64,000 bases of DNA from Pedobacter endophyticus (GTDB lineage Bacteria; Bacteroidota; Bacteroidia; Sphingobacteriales; Sphingobacteriaceae): the NCBI RefSeq assembly GCF_015679185.1, contig NZ_CP064939.1, positions 3,906,001-3,970,000 on the forward strand, read 5' to 3'. The notes under the pieces were generated by a model. The model had not been told where the DNA came from and ran no database searches. It saw only the letters and a list, made by a program, of their open reading frames with translations. Below are positions 18,155 to 27,350 of this stretch, piece after piece. The translations under genes and the position numbers were made by a program. Position 1 is the stretch's first letter; each line of letters starts with the position of its first letter.

Positions 18155-19844
18155 TGTAAGGATAGCAGCCATCCTGTTCACGGTAATCGTTAGCTCTGGC
18201 TGTGCCACAGGGCAGCTCGGTAAACACAATAGCGACGAATTTAAAAACGGAATGGTAGTTTCTGCTCATCCGGAAGCATCGGAAGTTGGCATAGAAATCT
18301 TAAAAAAGGGCGGTAATGCCGTTGATGCTGCCGTAGCCGTACAGTTTGCCCTTGCAGTAGTTTATCCCAATGCAGGCAATATTGGTGGTGGCGGATTTAT
18401 GGTTTACCGTTCAGCCGCGGGCGAAGTGAACGCCCTCGATTTTAGAGAAAAAGCAGCCGGAAGCGCAACCAGAGATATGTACCTCGATACCGCAGGAAAC
18501 CCAATTGTTACCAAAAGCCTGTATGGCCATTTGGCGGCAGGCGTACCCGGCTCGGTAGATGGCATGGTTGAAGCCCATAAAAAATACGGTAAATTAAGCT
18601 GGGCCGAAGTGTTGCAGCCAGCAATAAACCTTGCCCAAAATGGTTTCAAAATTACCCAGCGCCAGGCAGGAGAACTAAACGGCCTCCATCGAAAGTTGAT
18701 GGAATTTAATCCCAACGGAACCGCATTTGTAAACCTCGAATCGACCTGGAAAGCCGATGATTTATTGATCCAGAAAGAACTGGCCAACACCTTACGCTTA
18801 ATTAAAGAGAAAGGCCGGGCTGGCTTTTACGAAGGAGCAGTTGCCGATTCTATTGTAGGTGAGATGAAACGCGGCAACGGTCTCATCACCAAAGAAGATC
18901 TTAAAAACTATCACTCAGCATGGCGTAAACCCATTACCGGCAGCTACAGAGGTTATAAAATAATTACAATGCCCCCAACTTCCAGCGGAGGCATCGCTTT
19001 GGTACAATTGCTTCAATCTGTAGAGCCTTTTCCCCTAAATAAATGGGGTCATAACGCCGATTCTACCGTGCAGGTGATAGTAGAGGCTGAACGACGGGTT
19101 TATGCAGACCGTGCAACGCACCTGGGCGACCCTGATTTTTATCCCGTGCCCCAAACAGGCTTGTTAGATGCCGCCTACAATAAAAATCGCATGAGCACTT
19201 TCGACTGGAACGCCGCCACACCCAGCAGCAAGCTATTAGCCGGCCAGATAAAAGGAGCAGAGCACGAAGAAACAACCCATTTTTCTATCGTCGATCGCCA
19301 AGGCAATGCAGTTTCCATCACGACAACGTTAAACGGTTCATACGGATCGCTGGTTGCCGTAAAAGGTGCAGGCTTTTTATTGAACAACGAAATGGACGAC
19401 TTCTCCGTAAAGCCCGGCGCACCAAATATGTACGGTCTGGTAGGAGGCGAGGCCAATTCAATATCGCCGAACAAGAGAATGTTGAGCTCAATGACACCGA
19501 CCATTGTAGAAAAAGACGGCAAGCTCTTTATGGTAGTTGGCACGCCCGGAGGTTCAACCATTATCACATCCGTGTTTCAAACCATCGTTAATGTAATCGA
19601 TTTCAACATGTCTATGCAAGGCGCCGTAGCCGCGAAGAAATTCCACCACCAATGGCTCCCCGATGAAGTCGCTGTAGAAAAAGATGCCCTTGATAGCACA
19701 ACTGTGGAAAAATTAAGGAAAAAAGGCTACAATATTATACAACGCGGACCGATTGGCAGGGTCGATGCCATCTTAAAAACAAAGTGGGGCTATTACCAGG
19801 GAGGGGCAGATCCACGCGGCGACGACAAGGCTATTGGCTATTAA
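18126..19844 (+). CDS. ggt: Gamma-glutamyltransferase (lipoprotein form)
   Basis: This enzyme hydrolyses glutathione or transfers its gamma-glutamyl group, and matures by self-cleavage. The N-terminal hydrophobic segment ends IVSSGCATGQ, a lipobox, so the protein is expected to be membrane-anchored outside the cytoplasm. Family blocks are present: GGNAVDAAVAVQFALAVVYP, GGGGFMVYR and the LDFREKAAG segment. The autocleavage site is before Thr383 in EETTHFSIVDRQGNAVS. Downstream lie LNNEMDDFS and the oxyanion-region GTPGGSTIITSVFQ. The 572-aa length is normal. The start codon overlaps the end of the acyl-CoA ligase gene by 29 bp. Confidence 0.95.
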   Translation: MQKTTKHLVNVRIAAILFTVIVSSGCATGQLGKHNSDEFKNGMVVSAHPEASEVGIEILKKGGNAVDAAVAVQFALAVVYPNAGNIGGGGFMVYRSAAGEVNALDFREKAAGSATRDMYLDTAGNPIVTKSLYGHLAAGVPGSVDGMVEAHKKYGKLSWAEVLQPAINLAQNGFKITQRQAGELNGLHRKLMEFNPNGTAFVNLESTWKADDLLIQKELANTLRLIKEKGRAGFYEGAVADSIVGEMKRGNGLITKEDLKNYHSAWRKPITGSYRGYKIITMPPTSSGGIALVQLLQSVEPFPLNKWGHNADSTVQVIVEAERRVYADRATHLGDPDFYPVPQTGLLDAAYNKNRMSTFDWNAATPSSKLLAGQIKGAEHEETTHFSIVDRQGNAVSITTTLNGSYGSLVAVKGAGFLLNNEMDDFSVKPGAPNMYGLVGGEANSISPNKRMLSSMTPTIVEKDGKLFMVVGTPGGSTIITSVFQTIVNVIDFNMSMQGAVAAKKFHHQWLPDEVAVEKDALDSTTVEKLRKKGYNIIQRGPIGRVDAILKTKWGYYQGGADPRGDDKAIGY

Positions 19845-19878
19845 TGTTGATAAGTTAGTAAGTATTTTTACGGAAACG

Positions 19879-19886
19879 TATTTTTG
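19879..19886 (+). promoter_or_regulatory. Putative -7 promoter element for the OmpA-family gene
   Basis: TATTTTTG matches TAnnTTTG, 55 nt before the ATG at 19942. No TTTG is seen at the standard -33 spacing. The long leader is common for abundant outer-membrane proteins. Confidence 0.45.
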
Positions 19887-19941
19887 GTATGGCAATTGTA
19901 AAGAAGTGTGCAACGCTTATTCAACGTTATAACTAAAAATT

Positions 19942-21255
19942 ATGAAATTACAATTATTCAAAACACTACCAGTTGCGCTAGCTGGTTTATTGATCGGCTC
20001 AGCTGCTATGGCGCAAGAAGCTCCGGCAACCACGTTCAGAACCTGGTCTATCGGTGTTAACGCAGGTGTATTAACACCACTTTCGCCACTTGGTGGTAAA
20101 AACGATTTTAGTAACAACAAATCGAACTTTGGCTACGGTCTTTACATTAAAAAACAATTTACACCCTATTTCTCACTTCGTTTAGATGGAGTTCGTGGTA
20201 AACTTAAAGGCGATAACACTGAGGCTTTCGAAAGTGGAAGAGTTAATTCTTCGCCAGTAAGTGCTTTCGATACCCAGTTAGAATACTCGGGTTCATTAAG
20301 CGCCGTAGTAAACATGTTTAATATCAACATGTTCAAAAAAGAAAATGCTTTACAACTCTATACCTCAGTTGGAGCAGGTTTAGCAGGTTACAAGCCAACA
20401 ATCACTACATCGGCAGGTACCTCTTTATACGCTGGCGATAAAACCATTCAGGAATTGATTATTCCCGTAGGCGTAGGTGCTAAATTTAAAATCTCTGATG
20501 CTGTTAACTTCGATTTAGGTTGGACAATCAACTTTGTAGATGGCGATAACTTAGACGGTTATTACAGAGGAAGCAACGACAAATATAACTATGCTTATGC
20601 AGGTTTAGAGTTTGCCTTAGGTAGCGGAAAACAATTGGCTTTCCACAACCCGGTTGCAGCAACTTACGATGAAGCCTTAGCTGCTAAAAACACAGCAAAC
20701 GCATTAAAATCAGATTTAGATGCACAAAAAGCTGAAAATGCAAAACTGCGTTCAGAAATGGCCGATATCTTAAAAGATACAGATGGCGATGGTGTTGCCG
20801 ATAAATTGGATAAATGCCCAGGTACACCAGCCGGAACAGTAGTAGACGGATCAGGTTGCCCATTGGCAACCCCAGAAAAAGTTGTTACAAAAGTAATCGT
20901 TACCGAAGAAGATCGTAAAGTTGTTGCAGATGCAATTAAAAACTTAGAATTCGATTTAGGTAAAGCAACAATCCGTTCTAAATCTTATGCTTCGCTTAAC
21001 AGGGTTGCAGGTTTGTTGATTAACAAAAACTTCAGCTTAAAATTAGCAGGTCACACAGATAACACTGGTTCTGATGCATTGAACATGCGTTTATCGAAAG
21101 ACAGAGCAGAATCGGTAAAAGCTTATTTAGTTTCTCAAGGAGCAAACGCTTCAAGAATCGAAGCTATCGGTTACGGTGAGTCTCAGCCAATTGCTACAAA
21201 TAAAACAGCAGCTGGCCGTCAGCAAAACCGTCGTGTAGAGTTTACACTTTACTAG
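19942..21255 (+). CDS. OmpA-family outer-membrane protein with barrel, TSP3 calcium motif and peptidoglycan-binding domain
   Basis: This is an abundant-type structural outer-membrane protein linking the membrane to peptidoglycan. After a signal peptide (LPVALAGLLIGSAAMAQ), residues about 30-230 form a beta-barrel. A short coiled region (ALKSDLDAQKAENAKLRSEM) leads into a thrombospondin type-3-like calcium motif (DTDGDGVADKLDKCPGTPAG). The C-terminal OmpA domain carries the peptidoglycan-binding signature (LAGHTDNTGSDALNMRLSKDRAESVKAYL, then GYGESQPIATN and QNRRVEFTLY). The length of 437 aa is normal. Codon choice is strongly biased to A/T-ending optimal codons, compared with the previous gene, which fits high expression. 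A good terminator follows 18 nt after the stop. Confidence 0.93.
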   Translation: MKLQLFKTLPVALAGLLIGSAAMAQEAPATTFRTWSIGVNAGVLTPLSPLGGKNDFSNNKSNFGYGLYIKKQFTPYFSLRLDGVRGKLKGDNTEAFESGRVNSSPVSAFDTQLEYSGSLSAVVNMFNINMFKKENALQLYTSVGAGLAGYKPTITTSAGTSLYAGDKTIQELIIPVGVGAKFKISDAVNFDLGWTINFVDGDNLDGYYRGSNDKYNYAYAGLEFALGSGKQLAFHNPVAATYDEALAAKNTANALKSDLDAQKAENAKLRSEMADILKDTDGDGVADKLDKCPGTPAGTVVDGSGCPLATPEKVVTKVIVTEEDRKVVADAIKNLEFDLGKATIRSKSYASLNRVAGLLINKNFSLKLAGHTDNTGSDALNMRLSKDRAESVKAYLVSQGANASRIEAIGYGESQPIATNKTAAGRQQNRRVEFTLY

Positions 21256-21273
21256 TCGGCCTTAAATACTTTC

Positions 21274-21309
21274 AAAGCGTCCTTGAGTTAATCAAGGGCG
21301 CTTTTTTTG
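21274..21309 (+). terminator. Intrinsic terminator of the OmpA-family gene
   Basis: AAAGCGTCCTTGA pairs with TCAAGGGCGCTTT (one G-T pair) around a five-base loop and runs into seven T residues. Confidence 0.85.
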
Positions 21310-21359
21310 TTTGGCGAATGATGGGTTCCAGCTACGTTATCGTTCATTAAGCAGAATCT

Positions 21360-22450
21360 GATTTTTTAGAAGCACAACGCCAGTGTAAGAAACGCAGTAT
21401 CTTCCCGAGTGCCGCTATTATGCTTCGCTTCGTTGTCCTTCTCGCTGCATGGTATCGCTCAATGTTATTTAGTTAAGCTCGAGGGGTGTCATCCGATAGC
21501 TATCGGATCTGAGCCTTTCGACTTGAGCTTGTATTGAGCGTAGTCGAAATGCTCAAGATAAACTCAGTCGAAGACCTTTCTGTAGGAAAAAACAAATAAA
21601 CATCGCCCTTCGACTCCGCTCAGGGTGACAATGTTTTTTGTTTTTTCCTTAAATAAATGACACAAGGGTATCGCTTCACCCGGGGCTAAATTGAACGCTT
21701 CTTCACAAAGCCGAACTAATCGCTACCCCTCTATATGCCCTCTATGCCTATATGGTCAACAATTAGTTGATATTCCGTCTCAGATGAATTTTGATATTTT
21801 TTTAGAAGCACAACGCCAGTGTAAGAAACGCAGTATCTTCCCCTATTCCCCTATTCCCCTATTCCGCTATTACGCTTCGCTTCGTCGTGCCTCCTCGCTG
21901 CAGGGTATTGCTTAATGTTATTTAGTTAAGCTCGAGGGGTGTCATCCGAGAGCTATCGGATCTGAGCCTTTCGACTTGAGCTTGTATTGAGCGTAGTCGA
22001 AATGCTCAAGATAAACTCAGTCGAAGACCTTTCTGTAGGAAAAAACAAATAAACATCGCCCTTCGACTCCGCTCAGGATGACAATGTTTTTTGTTTTTTC
22101 CTTAAATAAATGACACAAGGGTATCGCTTCACCCGGGGCTAAGTTGAACGCTTCTTCACAAAGCCGAACTAATCGCCATCCCTCTATACGCCCTCTATGC
22201 CTATATGTTCAACAATTGGTTGATATTGCGTCTCTGCTGAATTTAACAACTTTTTTAGAAGCACAATGTCAGTTTAAAAAACGCTGTATCTTCTCGTGTG
22301 TAGCCCCGGGTGAAGCGAAGCCGAATGTTTCTTCACTAAGCCGAACTAGGTCGCCACCCCTCTATATGCCCTAAATGCCTATATGGTCAAAAACACTGCA
22401 TCCAATCGATACGAGATATTCCCCCTCCTCAACTCTATATGCCCTCTATG
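21360..22450. repeat. Imperfect 436-453-bp direct repeat, two long copies and a partial third
   Basis: Copies begin near 21360, 21796 and 22249, recognisable by agaagcacaacgccagtg at 21368 and 21804 and a diverged form at 22257. Each long copy contains a GTCGAAG-type dispersed element with gtcatccgatagctatcgg-like palindromes, the word cacccggggctaa, and ccctctatatgccctctatgcc. A 75-codon open frame recurs in the copies at 453-bp spacing, but it is not a gene: the frame tracks the repeat, ends on it and encodes no recognisable domain. Confidence 0.85.
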
Positions 22451-22498
22451 CCTATATGGTCAACAACAACTTTTTATGACAATAAAATCAATTTTCCC

Positions 22499-22530
22499 TT
22501 TGCATTAACAAAATACATTTATTAGCTTTG
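22499..22530 (+). promoter_or_regulatory. Promoter of the MarR-family gene
   Basis: TTTG at 22499-22502 and TAGCTTTG at 22523-22530 are separated by 20 bp, a full Bacteroidota consensus. The predicted transcript starts about 20-25 nt before the ATG at 22558. Confidence 0.8.
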
Positions 22531-22544
22531 TTATGCAAGCATAA
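22531..22544. promoter_or_regulatory. Palindrome at the MarR transcription start (possible operator)
   Basis: TTATGC-AA-GCATAA is a perfect inverted repeat lying directly after the -7 box and over the expected transcription start. This is the right place for autorepression by the encoded MarR dimer. I did not find the same word before fadN. Confidence 0.5.
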
Positions 22545-22557
22545 TAAAATAATCAAG

Positions 22558-22992
22558 ATGAAGCAACATCAAACATTAGATTACCATGTAAAGTTTGCAT
22601 GGCAAAACATGTTTAATAAGTACAACCAAATGGCATCTAGTTTCGGCATTACCCAGGCAATTGGATACATGCTCATTAACATAAACGATGAAGACGGTAC
22701 CGCTGTTTCTAACCTGGCCGCACTGCTTGGTGTTAAAGCCACAAGCTTATCGCGAATGTTAAATAATATGGAAGAAGCTAACCTGATTTACCGGGAAACT
22801 TCAATCGGCGATAAACGTTCAGTAAAAGTGTACCTGACAGATTTTGGCAAAGAGAAGAAACAACTGGCAAAAGGCGTAGTTCGAAAATTTAACGAATATC
22901 TTGATGAGCACTTTACCAAAAAGGAAAAAGAAACATTCATCAATTTGTTAATAAAACTAAACGACATTACAGTCGCTTATACCGTTGATTAA
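22558..22992 (+). CDS. MarR-family transcriptional regulator
   Basis: This is a small winged-helix repressor. From the ATG at 22558 the product is about 144 aa. A TTG ten codons earlier overlaps the -7 box and is not credible. The HTH region is FGITQAIGYMLININDEDGTAVSNLAALLGVKATSLSRMLNNMEEANLIYRE, split here into its visible helices around VSNLAALLGV and SLSRMLNNM. The wing is SIGDKRSVKVYLTDFGKE. The MarR gene lies 200 bp before the fadN-fadA-fadE set on the same strand, as expected for a local regulator of fatty acid degradation. That link is inference from position. Confidence 0.88.
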   Translation: MKQHQTLDYHVKFAWQNMFNKYNQMASSFGITQAIGYMLININDEDGTAVSNLAALLGVKATSLSRMLNNMEEANLIYRETSIGDKRSVKVYLTDFGKEKKQLAKGVVRKFNEYLDEHFTKKEKETFINLLIKLNDITVAYTVD

Positions 22993-23036
22993 ATGACAAC
23001 ATGAATAGGCTGTATCATAAAGCTATATCCGATCCG

Positions 23037-23155
23037 AATTTGTCACGTTGAGCCTCCCGAGAAATCGGGACAGGTAGTCGAAACGCCTTTTTAAGCATTT
23101 AGACAAGTCATGCGACAAGCTCAGGATGACAAGATCTATTTATGAGACAGCCTCT
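23037..23155. repeat. Dispersed REP-like element between marR and fadN
   Basis: The segment carries gtcacgttgagcctcccgag, the self-complementary words cccgagaaatcggg, gtagtcgaaac and gctcaggatgac. It is one member of the GTCGAAG-type dispersed family found in several gaps of the window. Confidence 0.65.
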
Positions 23156-23194
23156 TGAAAAGTTCTTTAGAACAAAAAATAAAATCAAACACTG

Positions 23195-25600
23195 ATGAAA
23201 AGAAGCATTAATAAAGTTGCTGTTCTAGGCTCGGGTATTATGGGTTCACGCATTGCATGCCACTTCGCCAATATTGGCGTAGCGGTTTTGCTTTTAGATA
23301 TTGCGCCAAAAGAACTCACCTCAGAAGAACAGGCAAAAGGATTGACTCTTGATAAACCAGATGTAAAAAATCGAATTGTAAACGCGGCTTTGCAAACTGC
23401 TATAAAATCGAATCCATCTCCGGTTTATTCAAAAAAAGTATTGAATAAAATCAAGACTGGAAACTTCGACGATGATATGTCGAAAATTGCAGATTACGAC
23501 TGGGTAATAGAAGTTGTTGTCGAAAATCTCGACATTAAGAAAAAAGTTTTCGAGCAAGTAGAGCAATTCCGAAAGCCCGGTACATTAATTACATCAAATA
23601 CATCCGGCATCCCCATTCATTTGATGGCAGAAGGAAGGAGCGACGATTTTAAGGCTCATTTCTGTGGAACACACTTTTTTAATCCACCACGGTATTTAAA
23701 ATTACTCGAAATCATTCCTACGCCGCACACCAAGCCAGAAATAGTAGATTTCCTGATGCATTACGGAGATAAGTTTTTGGGTAAAACCACCGTACTATGT
23801 AAAGATACACCAGCATTTATTGCCAACCGGGTTGGGGTGTACTCCATCATGGCATTGCTGCACCTTGTAGAAAAGCTCGATTTAACCGTAGAAGAAGTCG
23901 ATAAATTTACCGGCCCGGCTTTAGGCAGACCCAAATCGGCTACTTTCCGCACATCCGATGTGGTAGGGCTCGATACAATGATTAAAGTGGCCAAGGGCCT
24001 TTACGACAATTGCCCCGACGATAAAGCCCACGATTTATTTAAACTTCCAGCATACGTGCAAAAAATGGAAGAGAACAAATGGCTGGGCGACAAAACCAAA
24101 CAAGGATTTTATAAAAAGACAAAAACGCCCGAGGGCAAAACAGAAATACTCGCCCTCGATTTAAAAACACTCGAATATAAGCCACAGCAAAAAGTAAAAT
24201 CGGCAACTTTAGAAATGACCAAGCCCGTCGAAAACCTTCGTGAGCGCATGAAGATTTTTGCAGCTGGTAAAGATAAGGCAGGCGAAATCTTCCGTTATTC
24301 TTCATTTGGCTTGTTCGAATACGTTTCAGATAGAATTCCGGAAATTTCTGACGAGTTGTATCGGATCGATGATGCCATGCGTGCCGGCTTTGGCTGGGAA
24401 TTGGGGCCGTTTGAACTCTGGGACGCGGTTGGCGTTAAGGAAGCCCTTGCAGGCATGGAGCAATATGGCAATAAGGCCGCTGCCTGGGTACACGAAATGC
24501 TCGACGCAGGAAACACCTCGTTTTATAAAGTTGAAGGTGGCGTAAAAAAATACTACGATATTCCAACCAAATCCTACAAAATCTTACCCGGAGCAGAAGA
24601 ATTTATCATTCTCGACAACATTCGCGAGAATAAAACACTTTGGAAAAACTCAGGCGTATCCATTATCGATCTCGGCGATGGAATTTTGAATGTTGAATTC
24701 CACACCAAGATGAACACCATCGGCGGCGATGTTATTTCAGGCATAAACAAGGCGATTGATATGGCCGAGAAAGATTATCGCGGCCTGGTGATCGGAAACG
24801 ATGGCGCAAATTTTTCTGCCGGTGCAAACGTCGGTATGATTTTTATGATGGCAGTTGAGCAAGAATGGGATGAACTTAACATGGCCATTCGCATGTTCCA
24901 AAATACATCCATGCGCATTCGGTATTCATCAATTCCCGTTGTAGTGGCGCCGCACAACTTAACCCTTGGTGGCGGCTGCGAATTCAGTCTCCATGCCGAT
25001 CACGTCCAGCTTTCGGCAGAAACTTATATGGGTTTGGTTGAATTTGGCGTGGGCGTAATTCCCGGTGGCGGCGGAACCAAAGAGTTTGCCCTGCGGGCTT
25101 CCGACGAATTTAAAGACGATCAAATTGTTCAAAACGTATTGAAAGAACGCTTTTTAACCATCGGCATGGCTAAGGTATCTACTTCGGGTTACGAAGCTTA
25201 TGAGCTGGGCTACCTGCAAAAAGACAAATTTTCGATTTCAATGAACCGCAACCGTTTACTGGCCGATGCAAAAGCCAAAGCCATCGAGCTGGCTGAAGCG
25301 GGTTACACCAAACCTGTACAAAGAACAGATATTAAGGTGCTCGGAAAGCAAGGCTTGGGCATTGTGTACGCCGGAGCAAACAGCATGTACGCAGGTAATT
25401 ACATTTCCGAACACGATAAAAAAATCTCCGAAAAATTAGGCTATGTGATGTGTGGCGGCGATTTATCGGCACCAACAGAAGTAAGTGAACAATACTTGCT
25501 CGATCTGGAACGCGAAGCCTTCTTATCGCTTGCAGGAGAAAGAAAGAGCTTGGAACGGATTCAATCCATTATAACAAAAGGAAAACCGTTGAGGAATTAG
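23195..25600 (+). CDS. fadN: 3-hydroxyacyl-CoA dehydrogenase / enoyl-CoA hydratase bifunctional enzyme, FadN type
   Basis: This bifunctional beta-oxidation enzyme hydrates enoyl-CoA and oxidises 3-hydroxyacyl-CoA. The dehydrogenase half comes first: an NAD-binding GxGxxG in AVLGSGIMGSRIACHFA (residues about 9-25), the motif TSNTSGIPI, HFFNPPRYLKLLEIIP and DTPAFIANRVG. The enoyl-CoA hydratase/crotonase half occupies roughly residues 480-690, with LTLGGGCEFSLHADHVQ and VEFGVGVIPGGGGTKE. This domain order is opposite to E. coli FadB and matches Bacillus-type FadN. The length of 801 aa agrees. It is followed on the same strand by thiolase and acyl-CoA dehydrogenase genes, giving the complete cycle. 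Confidence 0.93.
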   Translation: MKRSINKVAVLGSGIMGSRIACHFANIGVAVLLLDIAPKELTSEEQAKGLTLDKPDVKNRIVNAALQTAIKSNPSPVYSKKVLNKIKTGNFDDDMSKIADYDWVIEVVVENLDIKKKVFEQVEQFRKPGTLITSNTSGIPIHLMAEGRSDDFKAHFCGTHFFNPPRYLKLLEIIPTPHTKPEIVDFLMHYGDKFLGKTTVLCKDTPAFIANRVGVYSIMALLHLVEKLDLTVEEVDKFTGPALGRPKSATFRTSDVVGLDTMIKVAKGLYDNCPDDKAHDLFKLPAYVQKMEENKWLGDKTKQGFYKKTKTPEGKTEILALDLKTLEYKPQQKVKSATLEMTKPVENLRERMKIFAAGKDKAGEIFRYSSFGLFEYVSDRIPEISDELYRIDDAMRAGFGWELGPFELWDAVGVKEALAGMEQYGNKAAAWVHEMLDAGNTSFYKVEGGVKKYYDIPTKSYKILPGAEEFIILDNIRENKTLWKNSGVSIIDLGDGILNVEFHTKMNTIGGDVISGINKAIDMAEKDYRGLVIGNDGANFSAGANVGMIFMMAVEQEWDELNMAIRMFQNTSMRIRYSSIPVVVAPHNLTLGGGCEFSLHADHVQLSAETYMGLVEFGVGVIPGGGGTKEFALRASDEFKDDQIVQNVLKERFLTIGMAKVSTSGYEAYELGYLQKDKFSISMNRNRLLADAKAKAIELAEAGYTKPVQRTDIKVLGKQGLGIVYAGANSMYAGNYISEHDKKISEKLGYVMCGGDLSAPTEVSEQYLLDLEREAFLSLAGERKSLERIQSIITKGKPLRN

Positions 25601-25826
25601 AATCAGATGTGAGAGACTAGACATTCGATGTGAGAAACAATTTCGTCATTGTGAGGCCGGATTTGAGCGGGCCGAAGCAATCTTACTTGATATTCTTTCT
25701 CTTTAGAATTGCCTGGCCGCCCCGCACTGACGACAAATGACCGAATTAAAAAATAAATTGTACGATTTGAATTTGGATTTGAGCAGGTCTCAAATCTCAA
25801 GTCTCAAATCTCAAATCTGAAGAAAA
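25601..25826. repeat. Gap with REP-like element and CTCAAAT stutter
   Basis: The gap holds a diverged copy of the cgtcattg-gaggc / gaagcaatct element near 25646-25740 and, just before fadA, a stutter of ctcaaatctcaagtctcaaatctc at about 25786-25818. No terminator is obvious, so fadN and fadA may still be co-transcribed. Confidence 0.6.
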
Positions 25827-27002
25827 ATGGAAGCATACATTATAGCCGGATATCGTACAGCAGTGGGCAAGGCCCCACGCGGCGTATTCCGTTTTACAAG
25901 AGCCGACGATTTAGCTGCCGAGGTGATTAAAGCTTTGGTGGCCTCGGTTCCGAATTTAGATAAAGAACAAATCGATGATGTAATTGTGGGTAACGCAACG
26001 CCCGAAGCTGAGCAAGGACTAAACATCGGCCGGATGATCTCTTTAATGGGCTTAGATACAGATAAAGTACCGGGTGTTACCGTAAACCGCTATTGCGCTT
26101 CGGGCCTGGAAACAATAGCAACTGCAGTAGCCAAAATTAAGGCTGGAATGGCCGATTGTATTATTGCTGGCGGAGTGGAAGTAATGAGCGGAATGCCTTT
26201 TGGTGGCTGGAAACTTGTGCCGAACGCTGAGGTGGCCAAGAAAAATCCCGATTGGTACTGGGGAATGGGCTTAACAGCCGAGGCCGTTGCCAAAGAGTAC
26301 AAAGTTAGCCGCGAAGATCAGGATGCATTCTCTTTGAAGTCGCACGAAAAGGCCATTCATGCCATTAAAAACGGTCATTTAAAAGACGGAATCCTGCCAA
26401 TTACCGTAAATGAAAATTATCTCGATGAAAACCACAAGAAGCAAACCCGTACTTACGTGGTTGATACCGATGAAGGCCCTCGTGCAGATACGACTTTAGA
26501 AAAACTCGCAAAATTGAAACCCGTTTTCGATGCCGTTGGCAGCGTTACCGCGGGCAATTCCTCGCAAACATCCGATGGCGCAGCATTCGTTTTGGTGGTT
26601 TCAGAAAAGAAAATGAAAGAACTGAATGCCGAGCCCATTGCCAGGTTAGTAAGCTACGGCGTTGTTGGTGTGCCGCCGAGAATTATGGGCATTGCCCCAA
26701 TAGACGCAATCCCGAAAGCCATTAAGCAGGCCGGATTGAAACAATCCGATATCGACTTAATTGAGCTGAACGAGGCTTTCGCATCGCAATCATTGGCCGT
26801 AATACGTGCGTTAGATTTAAATCCCGACATCGTAAACGTAAATGGTGGCGCGATTGCTTTAGGCCATCCACTCGGTTGCACAGGGGCAAAGCTCTCCGTA
26901 CAAATGATGAATGAACTTAAAAGACAAGATAAAAAATATGGCATGGTTACCATGTGCGTAGGTACTGGCCAGGGTGCTGCAGGGATTTTTGAGCGGTTTT
27001 AG
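25827..27002 (+). CDS. fadA: Acetyl-CoA C-acyltransferase (3-ketoacyl-CoA thiolase)
   Basis: This thiolase catalyses the last step of beta-oxidation, releasing acetyl-CoA. The nucleophilic Cys90 lies in VNRYCASGLETIA. His347 lies in GGAIALGHPLGCTGAKL, and the second catalytic Cys377 in TMCVGTGQGAAGIFE. The length of 391 aa is standard. The N-terminus MEAYIIAGYRTAVGKAPRG is typical, and no better start exists upstream. The gene stands between fadN and fadE on the same strand. Gaps of 226 and 348 bp filled with repeats separate the three, so repeat insertion may have stretched a former compact operon. Confidence 0.94.
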   Translation: MEAYIIAGYRTAVGKAPRGVFRFTRADDLAAEVIKALVASVPNLDKEQIDDVIVGNATPEAEQGLNIGRMISLMGLDTDKVPGVTVNRYCASGLETIATAVAKIKAGMADCIIAGGVEVMSGMPFGGWKLVPNAEVAKKNPDWYWGMGLTAEAVAKEYKVSREDQDAFSLKSHEKAIHAIKNGHLKDGILPITVNENYLDENHKKQTRTYVVDTDEGPRADTTLEKLAKLKPVFDAVGSVTAGNSSQTSDGAAFVLVVSEKKMKELNAEPIARLVSYGVVGVPPRIMGIAPIDAIPKAIKQAGLKQSDIDLIELNEAFASQSLAVIRALDLNPDIVNVNGGAIALGHPLGCTGAKLSVQMMNELKRQDKKYGMVTMCVGTGQGAAGIFERF

Positions 27003-27012
27003 TACACAAATT

Positions 27013-27077
27013 CGTCATTGCGAGGAACGAAGCAATCTCACTTGCAAAAACAGATTGCTTCGTGCCTCGCAATGACG
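27013..27077. repeat. REP-like inverted repeat CGTCATTGCGAGG...CCTCGCAATGACG
   Basis: Two arms of about 26 nt (CGTCATTGCGAGG continuing to GAAGCAATCT, and its near-exact reverse complement) flank a short loop, forming a long hairpin after fadA. This is the best preserved copy of the element whose fragments appear at 0.5-0.9 kb and 25.6 kb. It might also slow or end transcription. Confidence 0.8.
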
Positions 27078-27350
27078 GCCATGCTAAACGAGTGGTAAGG
27101 ACGGTCGTCACTCTGAATTCATTTCAGAGCCTTTAAAGTATGACCGTCTAACATGGACGCTGATAGGAAAGATGCTGAACTAAATTCAGCATGACGATCA
27201 TGCTGCGGACTTAGTAGCAAAAATTACAGAAATAGAAAAAATGATTTACACTTTGGATAGGAGCATCAAATTTTGAAATCAATTATGGGCGTGATTTAAA
27301 GTTTTGAGCCCAGTCTTGATACTTGATACTCGCTACTAGATACTACAAAA
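27078..27350. repeat. Second dispersed element and GATACTTGATACT stutter before fadE
   Basis: Around 27105-27205 the words gtcactctgaattcatttcagagc and gatgctgaactaaattcagcatgacg (shown here only as pieces of an inverted pattern) form another REP-like hairpin element. About 27318-27348 is a stutter of gatact/ctagatact. No ORF is present. Confidence 0.6.

Noticed and set aside
21691..22374. Two similar 74-76-codon frames at 453-bp spacing
   Set aside because: They lie in the imperfect direct repeat, have low-complexity composition and no recognisable domain.
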